This document shows, one piece after another, positions 38,766 through 49,500 of a stretch of DNA of 64,000 nucleotides; position 1 is the stretch's first letter; each line of letters starts with the position of its first letter. The stretch comes from Pocillopora verrucosa. Taxonomy: Eukaryota; Cnidaria; Anthozoa; Scleractinia; Pocilloporidae. Location: the NCBI RefSeq assembly GCF_036669915.1, contig NC_089312.1, forward strand, positions 19,250,317 through 19,314,316, read 5' to 3'. A model generated the notes under the pieces. That model did not search any database, was not told where the DNA came from, and saw only the letters and a list, made by a program, of their open reading frames with translations. The position numbers were made by a program, and so were the translations under genes.

Positions 38766-38823
38766 ACGTCACGCAATCATTCCTCCCCACAAACGTTAGT
38801 AGGGAGGAATGATTGCGTGACGT
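38766..38823. repeat. Perfect 22 bp hairpin upstream of PAP3
   Basis: ACGTCACGCAATCATTCCTC CC (38766-38787) is followed after 14 bases by its exact reverse complement (38802-38823). The arm includes ACGTCA, and the flanks carry more CACGTCACGTCACG-type sequence. It lies 420 bp upstream of the PAP3 start and is not seen upstream of PAP4. Probably a small fold-back element. Confidence 0.75.
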
Positions 38824-39484
38824 AACAAGCCTGACAACGTCTGCCAAAGAGGCTAAACAGACGAAAGACGCACGTTTAAAAAGCTACCTAGAGTGTTGGG
38901 ACTTTAATAGGGTTTCATAGAGTCGTTTTGAGGGGAAAAATTGGAGTTTTAAGATATTTTTTTAACGATGTTTTTGTTTGTTTGTCATTGCTTTTTGACT
39001 CTTCCGACAAAGTCAAAGGATCACTTCAAACTGCAATGACGCTGTTATTCACTCTTTTGGAAATAGAATTATCAAACACTTTCCGAGTTATCATAAACAT
39101 GCAGAAAAGTAGACATAGTGAACATCTGTTAAAAAAAAATATGGACTCTAGATATCTTAATAAATTTATTTTCATTTACATTTCAAAAGAATTAAAAGAT
39201 AAAATATAAAAGGAAGATGTGTTCCAAAATAGAGGAAGGAAGGTTTAATACGTTCTCTAGAAGGGTGGAAAAGAGTGCACTAAATTTCTGTAAAAAGATG
39301 CAAAGTTGATAAAGATTCTAATATTAAAATCTGGGGTTGTTGTAATCTAAGACAAAAATCTATTTAAATAGGAAAATAAAAACCAATGATGATTGTTTCC
39401 TCACAGAAACTAAAACCCCCTCTCTCCCTCCCTTCTAGGCTGTTCGCAGATGATAACTTTATCTCACTACTAAGGGGGTGAGGG

Positions 39485-39516
39485 TTAGGGGATAATGTCC
39501 TCAAGAGATGCACATC
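39485..39516 (-). pseudogene. Decayed copy of HAO1 last exon
   Basis: After a splice-acceptor-like CTCAG, the minus strand reads GCASLEDIIP and then TAA. The true HAO1 last exon at 46570-46631 reads [10 protein letters not shown] and continues for ten more residues. The sequence around both also aligns. No other HAO1 exon is present within 7 kb upstream of this copy before PAP4, so it cannot be part of a gene. It is a passenger of the PAP3/PAP4 duplication. Confidence 0.8.
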
Positions 39517-40393
39517 CTGAGACAACAAGAGAAAAAGAGCAGTTAATGACTTCAAGTAAACTAATATTAATGCCTTGATGAAAGAAATGTGCAAGGATTA
39601 CCTTGAAAGTTGTCATTTTGTCCATCGATAATACCTTTGATACCATGCGGTATACACTATCCCACTGAAAAAGACCCTCATGCTTAAGAAACAACAGGAG
39701 CCCATCATAAGTAATGGGCTCCTGGAAACAAGTACTATCCAGGTACTGGTGTTATCTGATGTTTCAACTTCATCCTCCTCTAAAATTGTCCAGTATCTGA
39801 GTTTTCTCAACAATGATGGTGTCAGTAACACACACATGTAAAATCTGCTCTATTTTTTTAATGTCCCAATTGTAGAGCAGAACAGGTCACTGCCTGAAAA
39901 GGGTGCGCAATGTGTCTGTAATTGTAAGATGTGGAGTACTGAGGATGAACGAGGTGGTGCAAATAATATTTTGTATGGGTTGTTTCCCCCCTGAATTCTA
40001 CAGCATTATTTTTTTCATATTTTGACCAAAAAAATGAACACTAAAAAAGAACATATGTCTGACTTCAATGAATGCCATAAATTAAAGTAGGTGAGGATGT
40101 CCATCACTGCAGGTCTTTTCCCAGGGTTTTACCAGTCATAAGCATGTAAAAGGGTTAAAATGTCTTCAATTTCTTCATACAGATACTAGCCCAAAAGCCA
40201 TTCTGGGCTGACAATTTCACTGATCCACAAAAGGCAGCATTAACCAAATTAAAATCCATACGGTGCTTTTAAAGTGCAAATTTTTCTAATGAAATGTAAT
40301 GAAAAATTAGCCGTAAGAACACAGTTTAAAGTCTGCCCTATTCACAAATTGTCTATTTTAAATAAACGAGGGGTAACACAATCAGAGTGATCA

Positions 40394-43300
40394 TCACTTC
40401 GTCAACCACACTTGATCTTTGACCTTTCCACTTGTATTCTCAACCCATTCCCACAGAAGTGCAGAGCGATTTGCCTGAGTCAGCCGGCCATATCCATAGT
40501 CATTTTCTTGATACAGTGACCAGCTCACTGGAAAATAATCCTCTAAATCCAATTCTTTCCCTGCTGTCCCTACAACAATGTGCACAGGTGCTCCTGGGGT
40601 GCATTGACGCTGGTAGACAGGACATGTGCGCTCATAGCTGTGATAATGAGCCCAGAAGGCCAGATCAACTTTGTACTTATACAACAGAGATTCAAATGCA
40701 TGCTGCATGCCCAGGGAGATGATGTAATCCCCTGCAAATGTTAAACGAAAAAAAAGTATGAAACAGGGGGTATAATTTTCTAATGATAATGAAGATAGTG
40801 CAGCCTATACGTGGATGCGGCTTATCTGCAGGTAAATCTGGCATTTGTTAATATGCCTATTAAGAACCTTTTGAAAATTGTGGTTGAAATAATAATTATT
40901 CTTAAGCATCCTTCACTCTGAACCTACTCAACCTTGAGCCAAAATGTTAACCACATGACGATGGTAACAAAAACAAACTGGCATCCTCACTACAAAGGAC
41001 TAATATCCCTATCAGAGGAATGGAATGCTTGTCCAATAACTTAAATTGTTCAGGCAATGGATAGAATGCACCTCTTGCTTAGTTATTGGACTTGATACTT
41101 ATTTTGATTTGTCCTACTTACCCTCCAACTTCTGACTTGTGTACATTGCTCTGTGTCCTGCAATCACTACCCAAGGGGTAAGAGAGCGGTTGACATTCTT
41201 TAAGTCTTGTTCCATCCATTCATACTGACGAGATCCTTGTGTAAAGTTGTGTTCTGTGCTCATCATCATGAAGTGGATACTGCCATAATCAAAGCTGTAC
41301 CTGTCAAAACAAACAAACAAAATTACACATTTCCAAAGAAACAAAATCTATTCAATCCTCCAATAGGATATCCTTCCTTGATGTTAAAATAATTTCTGAT
41401 AAGGTTAACAAGAAAACATGAAAATGGCAAAAAAACTTAAGAATACATATCTTCTGTGATTATCCATTACAGGCATTCCTTGCTCACATGCAGATAGTTG
41501 GTAAATACCATAATAATAATCTTTATTGAGATAACTTTTAAACAAACATGGTTTTTAAAAAAGAAGGATCTCATACCACTGAAAATAAAATAAAGCGAGT
41601 CGTCAGTTTATTTTTTTTTCTGTTTTACAAAATTGAAAAAGATCACTGCATGACAAGAGCTAGTTTCAATAATTCACAATCCTTTCCTGACCCTAACTTG
41701 AGAATCTGGATTGATCAACATAAATGATAACACTCCTTTCTATGTTCAGTAAGGAGTTACAGAGAAACTCATCTGAAGGGAAACAATGAGAACTTTGAGT
41801 TTGTGGGAGAGGAAACAAGTTTGCTATATCTGGACTTACCACCACACTGCATTTCCGTTATCAGGCATGTGGAAACGGTAGTACATTGGAACCCCACATT
41901 CACCACCTGAATCATAGCCCCATCCCCCAGACCACCAGGGATGAAAACCTTCTCCAGGGGCTCCACTGGGGTCCTTGGATCCTCCCTTCAAATGATCCTG
42001 CTCATGGTTCCCAATACCCACCATATATGGCAGTATAGTGGCATAGGGCTCAATAATTGCATGCCACTGTTCCCAAATGTAGGCCTGCAATTATACAATA
42101 GAGAATCATACATGGGCATGCATAGATATGGAATTTCTCTTTGAGTGTTCAACTCAATAGCTCACAAGTGAGCATAGCAAACAAGTGAGATGTCGAGATG
42201 AGAAGAGAAATTCCATATCTATAAGCAACCATGTATTATTTTGTTTATCATATAAACACAATAGCCCTTTACTGTCAAGAAAAGCCTACTTCATTAATGA
42301 ATGAAAATAAATGAATCAACAATCCCCAAATAACAATAGTAAAGTGCATTGGCACTAACTGTCAAGATGGAAAAAGGCGTTGAATCACGATTACAAAAAC
42401 AACAATGGTCGTTATTTTTAATTTACCAAATTCTCATTTATTGAATTTGTCCTCACCAACAGAAGAAGTCTTTCAGGTAAAAGACCAAAATCGGCTTGTG
42501 GCAAATCTTCCAGTAGTCAATTTTCATTATCAGCCAAAAGAAATGCCAACACCAAAGCCACTGAATACGTAACTTTTGGTTTCTTTTTGTTGCTAGTCAC
42601 TCTCAGGGGTTAACCCTTTCACTCTCACAAGTGACCAAGACAGAATTTCTCCTTACAATATCAATACAATATCAAGCAGGCAGGTGATGAGAATAGAGAA
42701 GAATATCAATCATGGGATTATTAGTTGATCCAATACTAAATTCTCTGAACTAACATCATAAGAATTGTATGGCAGATAGTAAGGAGAATTACTAAATAGA
42801 TCTTAGGAGTGAAAGGGTTAAAGGGTTAATTAAGGAAATTCATAAAATAACTACATTCAGGTAAAGAGTATTATGGGAAGGTATCCTCAGCTGGTACTAC
42901 ACTGGTTTTTAAAACAAGAGAGGTGTGGTAAGCTCATGATTATTGTGTTTATATATGTTGTGGTTCAATTTTATCCTTAGTTCAAATTTTGTTTTCTTTT
43001 GTTTTTGGGTATTGTTATGTATGATAATGAGTTTGAAACAAAAGAAATTAAAATTTGAACCAAGGATGAAATTGAACCACAACATATACAACTAAAAGTT
43101 GGCCAAGTTTTAACAAAAAATTTGCAACAAAACTTAAAGGAAAATCAACAGAATTTGTTACACTACTTACAAATCCTCGAGCATAAGAAATATCACCATT
43201 GTGAAATACAAAGGCTGCAGTTCCATTGTTAGCCTCTTCTGTTGCATAATCTGCTGTCTTGTATGCCCGAGGTATTGGGGATATTCCCATGTCTCCATAA

Positions 43301-45486
43301 ACCAGGGCAGTAAACCTATTTGCAGAACCAACAGGAGGAGCTGTATTGAAATGCTGAATAGGACTCATCATCTAAAATTAAACATTAAAATATTTTAAGA
43401 TCACAAAGACTTCATAATGAAAGTTGAAAGTATTATAGTTGGCCAGTTCCAAGTTAGGCATGCCTTTACCTGTCACTTGGACAAGTATTATTTCTAAACC
43501 CATTAACCTTCAGCAACATATCTAAGGTGATTTCCCATAAGTCCACCCAAAAGAGCTCAAAGGCAACAATTTTATGATGTTCAACAAGAAAAGAATTTGT
43601 AAATTTTATTCTCAGTGGAAAGAAAACTAATTGCTGATGGAAATGAGATATGATGAGTGATATATTACAGTGTTGCAAGATATCAAACTTTTGTGATACC
43701 TCGCAGGCAAAATACACTTCTTCTCAGGTGAAAGATTCACTAGACTTGCACAGTTATTAGGGGTCATTTCAATGCTTAGTTTTGACTGATTTTCACTTCA
43801 GAAAACCATGAGTTCACCTAAAAAGGAGGAAGTTCTGTGGGCATCACACATCAGATAATTCTCTAACCTGTATACCAAATTCTCCAACTACCATTTGATG
43901 ACCCTTTTTATCAAAAATAGTAGAAAATATCCTCCTGTTACAGTATTTTATACTATCTGCCTACTTCTTGATTTTCTTTAATCAAAATCCTGGAAAGACT
44001 AATATATGACATGATTCAATCCTGAAAAAGATACCTTCACTGAACCATAGGAGTAGTAATATTTTGTTCCTGGTGTGAGGTTAGTCAGCAGAACATCATG
44101 AATATAGCCAGGATCAACAAAGTTATTGACATCATTGGCAGGTGCATTGCACATGTCAGCAGCAGTGTAGGTTTTACTGATATTCCCCATGATCACTTCA
44201 GACATAGCGGACGGGTCAGTTCCATATTTTACAACAGAAGTTTCCACTATAAATTAAAGTAATGAATTTATCATCAGAGGAGAAAGAAAAAAATCTATTT
44301 ACCAAAAGAAAGCTAGGCAATTGTTGATTTTGTTTGTTTGAAAATCTAAATTCAGATAATAAGTGGCTTTTATCATTTTTTATATAAACTGTGTCAGTAA
44401 GAACTATTTACACATTTTTATGCAGCATGATAGATTCTTACTAGGAATTGTCAAAAAGGTTTATCCATTTTAATTATAAACCTGATAGTACGCATGGGCA
44501 ATAAGAAGTGCATCCTCTTTGTTTGGTCAAGATAGCGGGAGATTAGCCTTCTTCCTTTAATGTGTTTTTAAGGAACCTTGCCAATATTCAGCCATCTTGA
44601 CCAAACAAGCTTGGTCACATAACAAATACATTTAAATAAATAGGATGATCCTTTCCCGTTTGCCAGTAAAAAGATACAAAGAGTCTTACTAAAAAGTAAA
44701 ATGAAATAATGATTTCAGGAGGAATCGAAAAAAGGGGGTGGATAAGGGAAAACAAAGTGACATTGGATAGCTTTGTAAAATGGGAGAAAAGAAGTAAATC
44801 TAATGTATACAAGGCATGAGAAACATGGTTGGCAGTGCAACTCGAGCCATAGCATGCGTCCTCTGCTTCCTCTATTCTAAAACTTTGCAAAAATTGCACA
44901 ACTTACTTAAGCCGGACACCCACATAACTCTCATTTCTGTAGGGTTGCCTGTGAGTGATAGATGGCCCTGCAGTGGTATCTCTGCTCCTCCTTCGAAAGT
45001 AACAACGTTGCTTTGTACCACAAGCATCGAGTAGTTACCAATCCTGTAGTATCTGAATACACAGTCCTTCCTTAAATTCCAAAGTCGAACCCCAAACTCG
45101 CCATAACCTTTCGAGTAAGTGGCTATGCTGCTGACATTGACATAGTCTAAATAAAGATCGGGTTCGGCATCCGGTGGGCAGTAAAGACCAACAACATCTT
45201 TTTTATTTGGAAGAGTAACTCCATACCACATGACGTTCACCTCCGCGCCGTTTTTGATCTCTGATGAAGGTGACACTTTCAAAACAGCACCAGAATCTTG
45301 AGTTGTAATCGGTTTCAGTGGAAAGGAGAACCTAAGTTTATTTGCCGGGTTTCGAGCATCGACAATGGTTCCATTTGGATGCAGTTTGCCGAAATAAGTT
45401 GGAACGGGATGATCGTGTTTACAGTCCATGCCAGTGACCCAAATGATAGATATCCAAACTACTAGGAAGGCCTCAGCGGCCGCCAT
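40394..45486 (-). CDS. Purple acid phosphatase PAP4 (large, secreted), 6 exons
   Basis: Exons 45486-44907, 44246-44035, 43371-43171, 42084-41840, 41300-41122 and 40731-40394 join in phase to 584 residues. Signal peptide about 1-22 and the same domain order as PAP3: N-terminal beta domain, GDMG, GDISYARGF, GNHEQD, GHRAMY and AHYHSYER, ending VWLTK. The ATG giving MAAAEAFLVV was preferred to one 17 codons upstream because it begins the hydrophobic signal core and matches the PAP3 start. It is the copy nearest to HAO1 and so may keep the ancestral flank. Intron 3 is about 1.1 kb against 358 bp in PAP3 because of at least three small inverted-repeat insertions. Confidence 0.92.
42109..42235. mobile_element. 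Inverted-repeat element 1 in PAP4 intron 3
   Basis: The left arm ATAGATATGGAATTTCTCTT and the right arm AAGAGAAATTCCATATCTAT are exact reverse complements. Weaker pairing continues outward (TACATGGGCATGC with GCAACCATGTA). The loop is about 60 bp. No equivalent exists in PAP3 intron 3. Confidence 0.75.
42610..42821. mobile_element. MITE with TTAACCCTTTCACTC ends in PAP4 intron 3
   Basis: The left end TTAACCCTTTCACTCTCACA and the right end TTAGGAGTGAAAGGGTTAA form terminal inverted repeats. The AT-rich core has no coding capacity. Related ends occur at 11059-11269. Absent from the matching intron of PAP3. Confidence 0.75.
42952..43088. mobile_element. Snapback MITE in PAP4 intron 3
   Basis: Arms TATATGTTGTGGTTCAATTT (then TATCCTTAGTTCAAA) and its near-perfect complement ending GAACCACAACATATA extend over about 50 bp each. 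They are separated by about 30 bp. PAP3 intron 3 reads straight across this site (CTTGATGTACAACTAAAG), which serves as the empty site. Confidence 0.85.
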
Positions 45487-46569
45487 TTTGAAGGAAGGAA
45501 CGGACTTTAGGTGATGTAACGGAGTCACGCGGGCCAATACAGATGAACGATACGCAACTAATCCCCTCCTCCCCCCCTCTACCCATGTACCTTTAGAATT
45601 GAAGAGGTTTAAGGAATATGTAGAAGGAAGGATTTTTATGGGATTTTAGATGATAATGACAAAAGTGTGTGTATTTGTAACGAGGGAGATCATTCATTTT
45701 TTTCTTTGATTTTCTCTGCCCGCTCTGTTATGAAACCTAACAAAATCACAACTTTTTCTTGCATTCCTTTTTACTATTGAATGACTTCAATACAACCTTA
45801 GAGCAACATCCCCATTTTGTAATCCTCAAATTTACACTACTCAGGCAAGGTGGAAACGATTCCCTTTCATCTACTGTTTTGGAGACATACACCAAAGGGT
45901 TTCAGAGCGTCTTTTAGAAGAAAAATAATGAGAATTTTAATTTGTAGATTTTTTCGATTTCTGTGTCCCAGGCTACTAAAGTTCTCCCTTGTTTTTTAAT
46001 CCTCTGACGAAGTAAAAGGATCGTTTCAAGCTGAAATTGCGCTGTTATTGATTCTTTTGGAAATAAAATCCGAGTTATCATAAACCAGCATAAAAGTAGA
46101 CATAGCGAACATCTTAAAAGAGTCATGGACCTACAAATCTTAATAAGACCTTTATTCTTCACTAACTTAAAATATCGATAGAAATAAAAAGAGGAGGATG
46201 GGACAAATTCAAGAGAGGTTAATACGTTCTCTGGAAGGGTGAAAGTGAGTGCCTATGGTGTAATTCACGTATCTACTGTCGAAAATCCGTTTAGTTAAAA
46301 AAAAATTTATAGTATTAAAATCTGGGCTTATCGCACTCTTTTACAAAATCTATTAAAATAGCAAACAACGGACAACGACTGTTGTCACATAAAATTATTG
46401 AAACTCCTTCTATGAATGCTTGCAAGAATGCGTTCGCTTTTGCAAATAAATTTTTTCACTAGGAATAAATATCCCCAGTTTAAATTCAAAGCAATTCATT
46501 TCACTGCTGCTCTGATTTTCCTGATGGGAAAATTGCCATTTCTCAGCATATCATCGAATTCTAAGCCTT
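45487..46569. other. Spacer PAP4-HAO1
   Basis: Holds the PAP4 promoter and the HAO1 3' UTR. Much of it aligns with 38.4-39.5 kb upstream of PAP3. No coding exon was found; frames at 45914-46162 and 46416-46610 are chance frames. Confidence 0.55.
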
Positions 46570-49500
46570 TCACAGATTACTTGCTTGTCTCATCACTAAA
46601 GCTGGGGTAATGTCCTTGAGAGATGCACAACCTGACACAACAGAAGAAACATTGCAATTAATGGCTTCAAGTGAATTACTTTTCACACTATGATAAAAAA
46701 AAATTAGCAATGATGACCTTGAGATTTGGGGTTGGTGTAACGATATCAAATTGATGGCGATAGCGATCTTTACAACGAAAGAGCTAATAATAATAATAAT
46801 GATAATAATAATAATAATAATAATGATAATAATAATAGTAATAATAATAATACTAACAAAAATACAGATTGGGTATGCTCATTTCCTTCTAAGGTGGCCA
46901 AACGAATATTTCACGGCAAATAGAAGACGAAAAAAGGGTTTTAGATTGATAAGTGATTTCGCAGCGTGCTAATCAATCGTAGTCAACGAAAAGTTTGCTA
47001 GATTCTAAACCTCGGAGAACCTACAGGTTAAAAAACTGCTGCAATACTTTCCAGAGTTAGAGATGAGGCTTCAATAATAAATCCTTAATTAGCTAAAGCA
47101 TTGTGAAAATAAGTTGTTCAAGTTACAGCAATGGTAGTGCTGTTGCTCAAGCAGCGCAAACTCATTTATATCGGAAGCAGAAACAGGTCACCTTCTTAGA
47201 AAGCTTTTGTAAAACCTGAGTCAATAAAAGTTGCGATTGTACTTGAATTAACGGGTAGACCCAAGTTGATGGATTCAGTCGACTTTTGCGAGTTACAAGT
47301 TCAAACATGATACCTGCCAAAGCCATGGCCACCTTCAGTTCATCTCTAAGCATCTCAAGGACTTTACTTACACCCTGCTCTCCCTTATAAAAAAAAAAAA
47401 AAAAAAAAGAACAAAGACGAGAATGCACGGTTACGGGGCCTGTTGATTATCTTTAATGACGTCTCCTCTAATCCTCTTGAATTGGACGATTTGTTTGTCA
47501 AAAAAGATTTCACCCTGGGATCAACGAGGTCTGAATGCAAAAATGGCATAGAAAAATAATTTGTATAACGATTCAAGATAAAATAAATCATATTAAATAA
47601 CATGACTTTAGAGAACAAAAGAACGATACAAGTAATTTCGTGCTGGAAAACGAGTGGGTGCAAATCTGCACCGGTGGTAGACTATGTTACACCATGATAA
47701 ACATTTTATTTTTTGTCCTAAGTCCACGCGTAGCATTTCTATCTCTTTTACGCTGAAAACATAGATGAATAAGAGAAACAAACTAACGTAGAAAAGAAAA
47801 ACTCTCGAAAGCAAAAACAAAACTTTTAGGGGAAAAAGTACCTTGCTCAAAGGGTTCGTGGTAAAAAATGATTGAATGCGAGTCTAAACAAAAAAATTCA
47901 CACCAGTTTGGCACCTTATATGCGAGTCCCCAGATAACTGGCCTGCCAACAAACACTGCTCGTGCCCCCAAAGCAAGGGCCTTTAGAACATCAGTGCCCA
48001 GTCTCACACCACCGTCTATATACACTTCGATCCCAGTCCCTCGCACGGCTTCCACTATATCGGGTAACACCTCAATCTGAGAACAAATGAAATATTTTAA
48101 TAGTCATAACTCCGAGGCAGAAATAAAGGTGTCTTTCGAAAATTTCGTATCAGTTATCAACGTACAGTGGCCGGGACACCATCTAATTGCCGTCCTCCAT
48201 GATTTGACACCATAATTCCCTGAGCCCCATGTTGCACCGCGAGACAAGCATCTTCTGGAGTCAGTATTCCCTTGAGAACAAACGGAAGGGACGAAATCGA
48301 ACGGAGCCAGTCAAATGTCTTCCAATCAACACTGGCGTCAGATGCATTGATAATATAATTATCAATCTCCTCATTAGTGCGAAGTCCTTTCTCCGTATGT
48401 AACGATTTGAAATTAGCATACTTCAGATGTTTCGGGAGGTGAAAATTGCGCCTGGCTTTATGTCTACCATAAACCGGAATATCAACTGTTAGGAAAATTG
48501 CTTTGTAGCCTGCTTTTTCCGCTCGTTTTACCACTTGCTCCATAAATGGCCGATCACTGTAAAACTGCAACTGCATGAATTTGATCGTGTTCGGACACTC
48601 CCGCGCGACGTCCTCAAGACTGTTTGTGGAGTATAAGCTTAAACCCATTGCTGTATCTACAGACTTAACCGCTGAAAGAGAGATGTAATAAAACAATCAG
48701 ACATAGTTTGATGCTACTCTGGTTTGCAGATTTAATGAATGTATGTAAGGTGATCTAATCGCTGCAACAAGAGGTCCTTTTATATGATCACTAATTAGCG
48801 GCCTTTTTTCTGACGAGGTGTAAATAGGCGTCAGGAAGCAAACCGCCATCGTCACGATTTAAAGGAGCGTGGGCGGAGTTAATATGCCAAGCCTCCAAAC
48901 AAAGGCGCTGGTGGTAACGCCGATTAGTGGTGATAAGTTTAGAATTATCCCATCCAATTGTATGGTTAGTTAGGCATGTGTGCTCCGATAAAGCTGAATT
49001 TTCCTTTTTGCAAAGGAAAACCGCTTTTTGGTGCTCTTTTAACCGTGTACCAACGTTTGGTCTGTCCGATGTATTCGTTGCCACAGTCATTGCAAGGAAT
49101 AGGATAATTGGCGTCGGTTCGTTGTTCTTTCGTGACAGGATCCTTGGGTTTGGCGAAGTCTGAAAAGGTTTTTGAGCAACTTTAACGTTGTGGATATTCA
49201 AAATTCTCTTGATGGGTTCCGTAACGTTGGACGTTAGACGTTGGGTCTATGAATTGTAACTTCTTCGGTTACATTCATTAAATCTGCAAACCAGAGTAGC
49301 ATCAAATTATGTCTGATTGTCCACCTGGTTGCAGTGTGAACTTTAATATATTTCATTTGCGAGAAAAGTATGGTCAAACTGTTGTTACAAGGGTCAACTG
49401 GCTCGCGAACATCAGAGTCCGCATTGCTAAGTATCGCTGTCATTTGTATTTCAATCACCGTTGTAAAGAAAACTATGTGCTTCCATCGAGTTTGAGATTT

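Larger units (their letters stand above)
38347..40393. other. Spacer PAP3-PAP4 with a relic of HAO1 tail
   Basis: Contains the PAP3 promoter side (38347 to about 38900), a block matching 45.5-46.7 kb, the HAO1-type exon remnant at 39485-39516, a stretch with no partner (about 39660-39880, including the palindrome GGAGCCCAT...ATGGGCTCC), and the downstream flank of PAP4 (39885-40393). The small minus-strand frames at 39485-39837 are not supported as genes. Confidence 0.55.
33119..46750. repeat. Tandem segmental duplication carrying PAP3 and PAP4
   Basis: Unit 1 (about 32.95-39.65 kb) and unit 2 (about 40.23-46.75 kb) align in order through exons, introns and flanks, with a period near 7.1 kb. 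Examples of shared non-coding landmarks are the intron start after exon 3 (ATTAAACATT...TTTTAAGATCA), the 5' flank (38990-39125 with 46005-46115) and the HAO1 last-exon region (39485-39620 with 46570-46740). The units differ by insertions in intron 3, intron 4, intron 5 and the flanks. Confidence 0.85.

Noticed and set aside
39485..39837. Small minus-strand gene upstream of PAP3
   Set aside because: The only recognisable part is the HAO1 last-exon relic; the rest has no partner or domain.
40550..40680. Loss of a metal-site residue in PAP3/PAP4 (AHYHSYER)
   Set aside because: The changed residue is the Gly before the His ligand, both His residues remain, and Ala is normal there in vertebrate ACP7.
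46751..46972. Poly-Ile open frame
   Set aside because: Product of a (TAA)n microsatellite in HAO1 intron 5.
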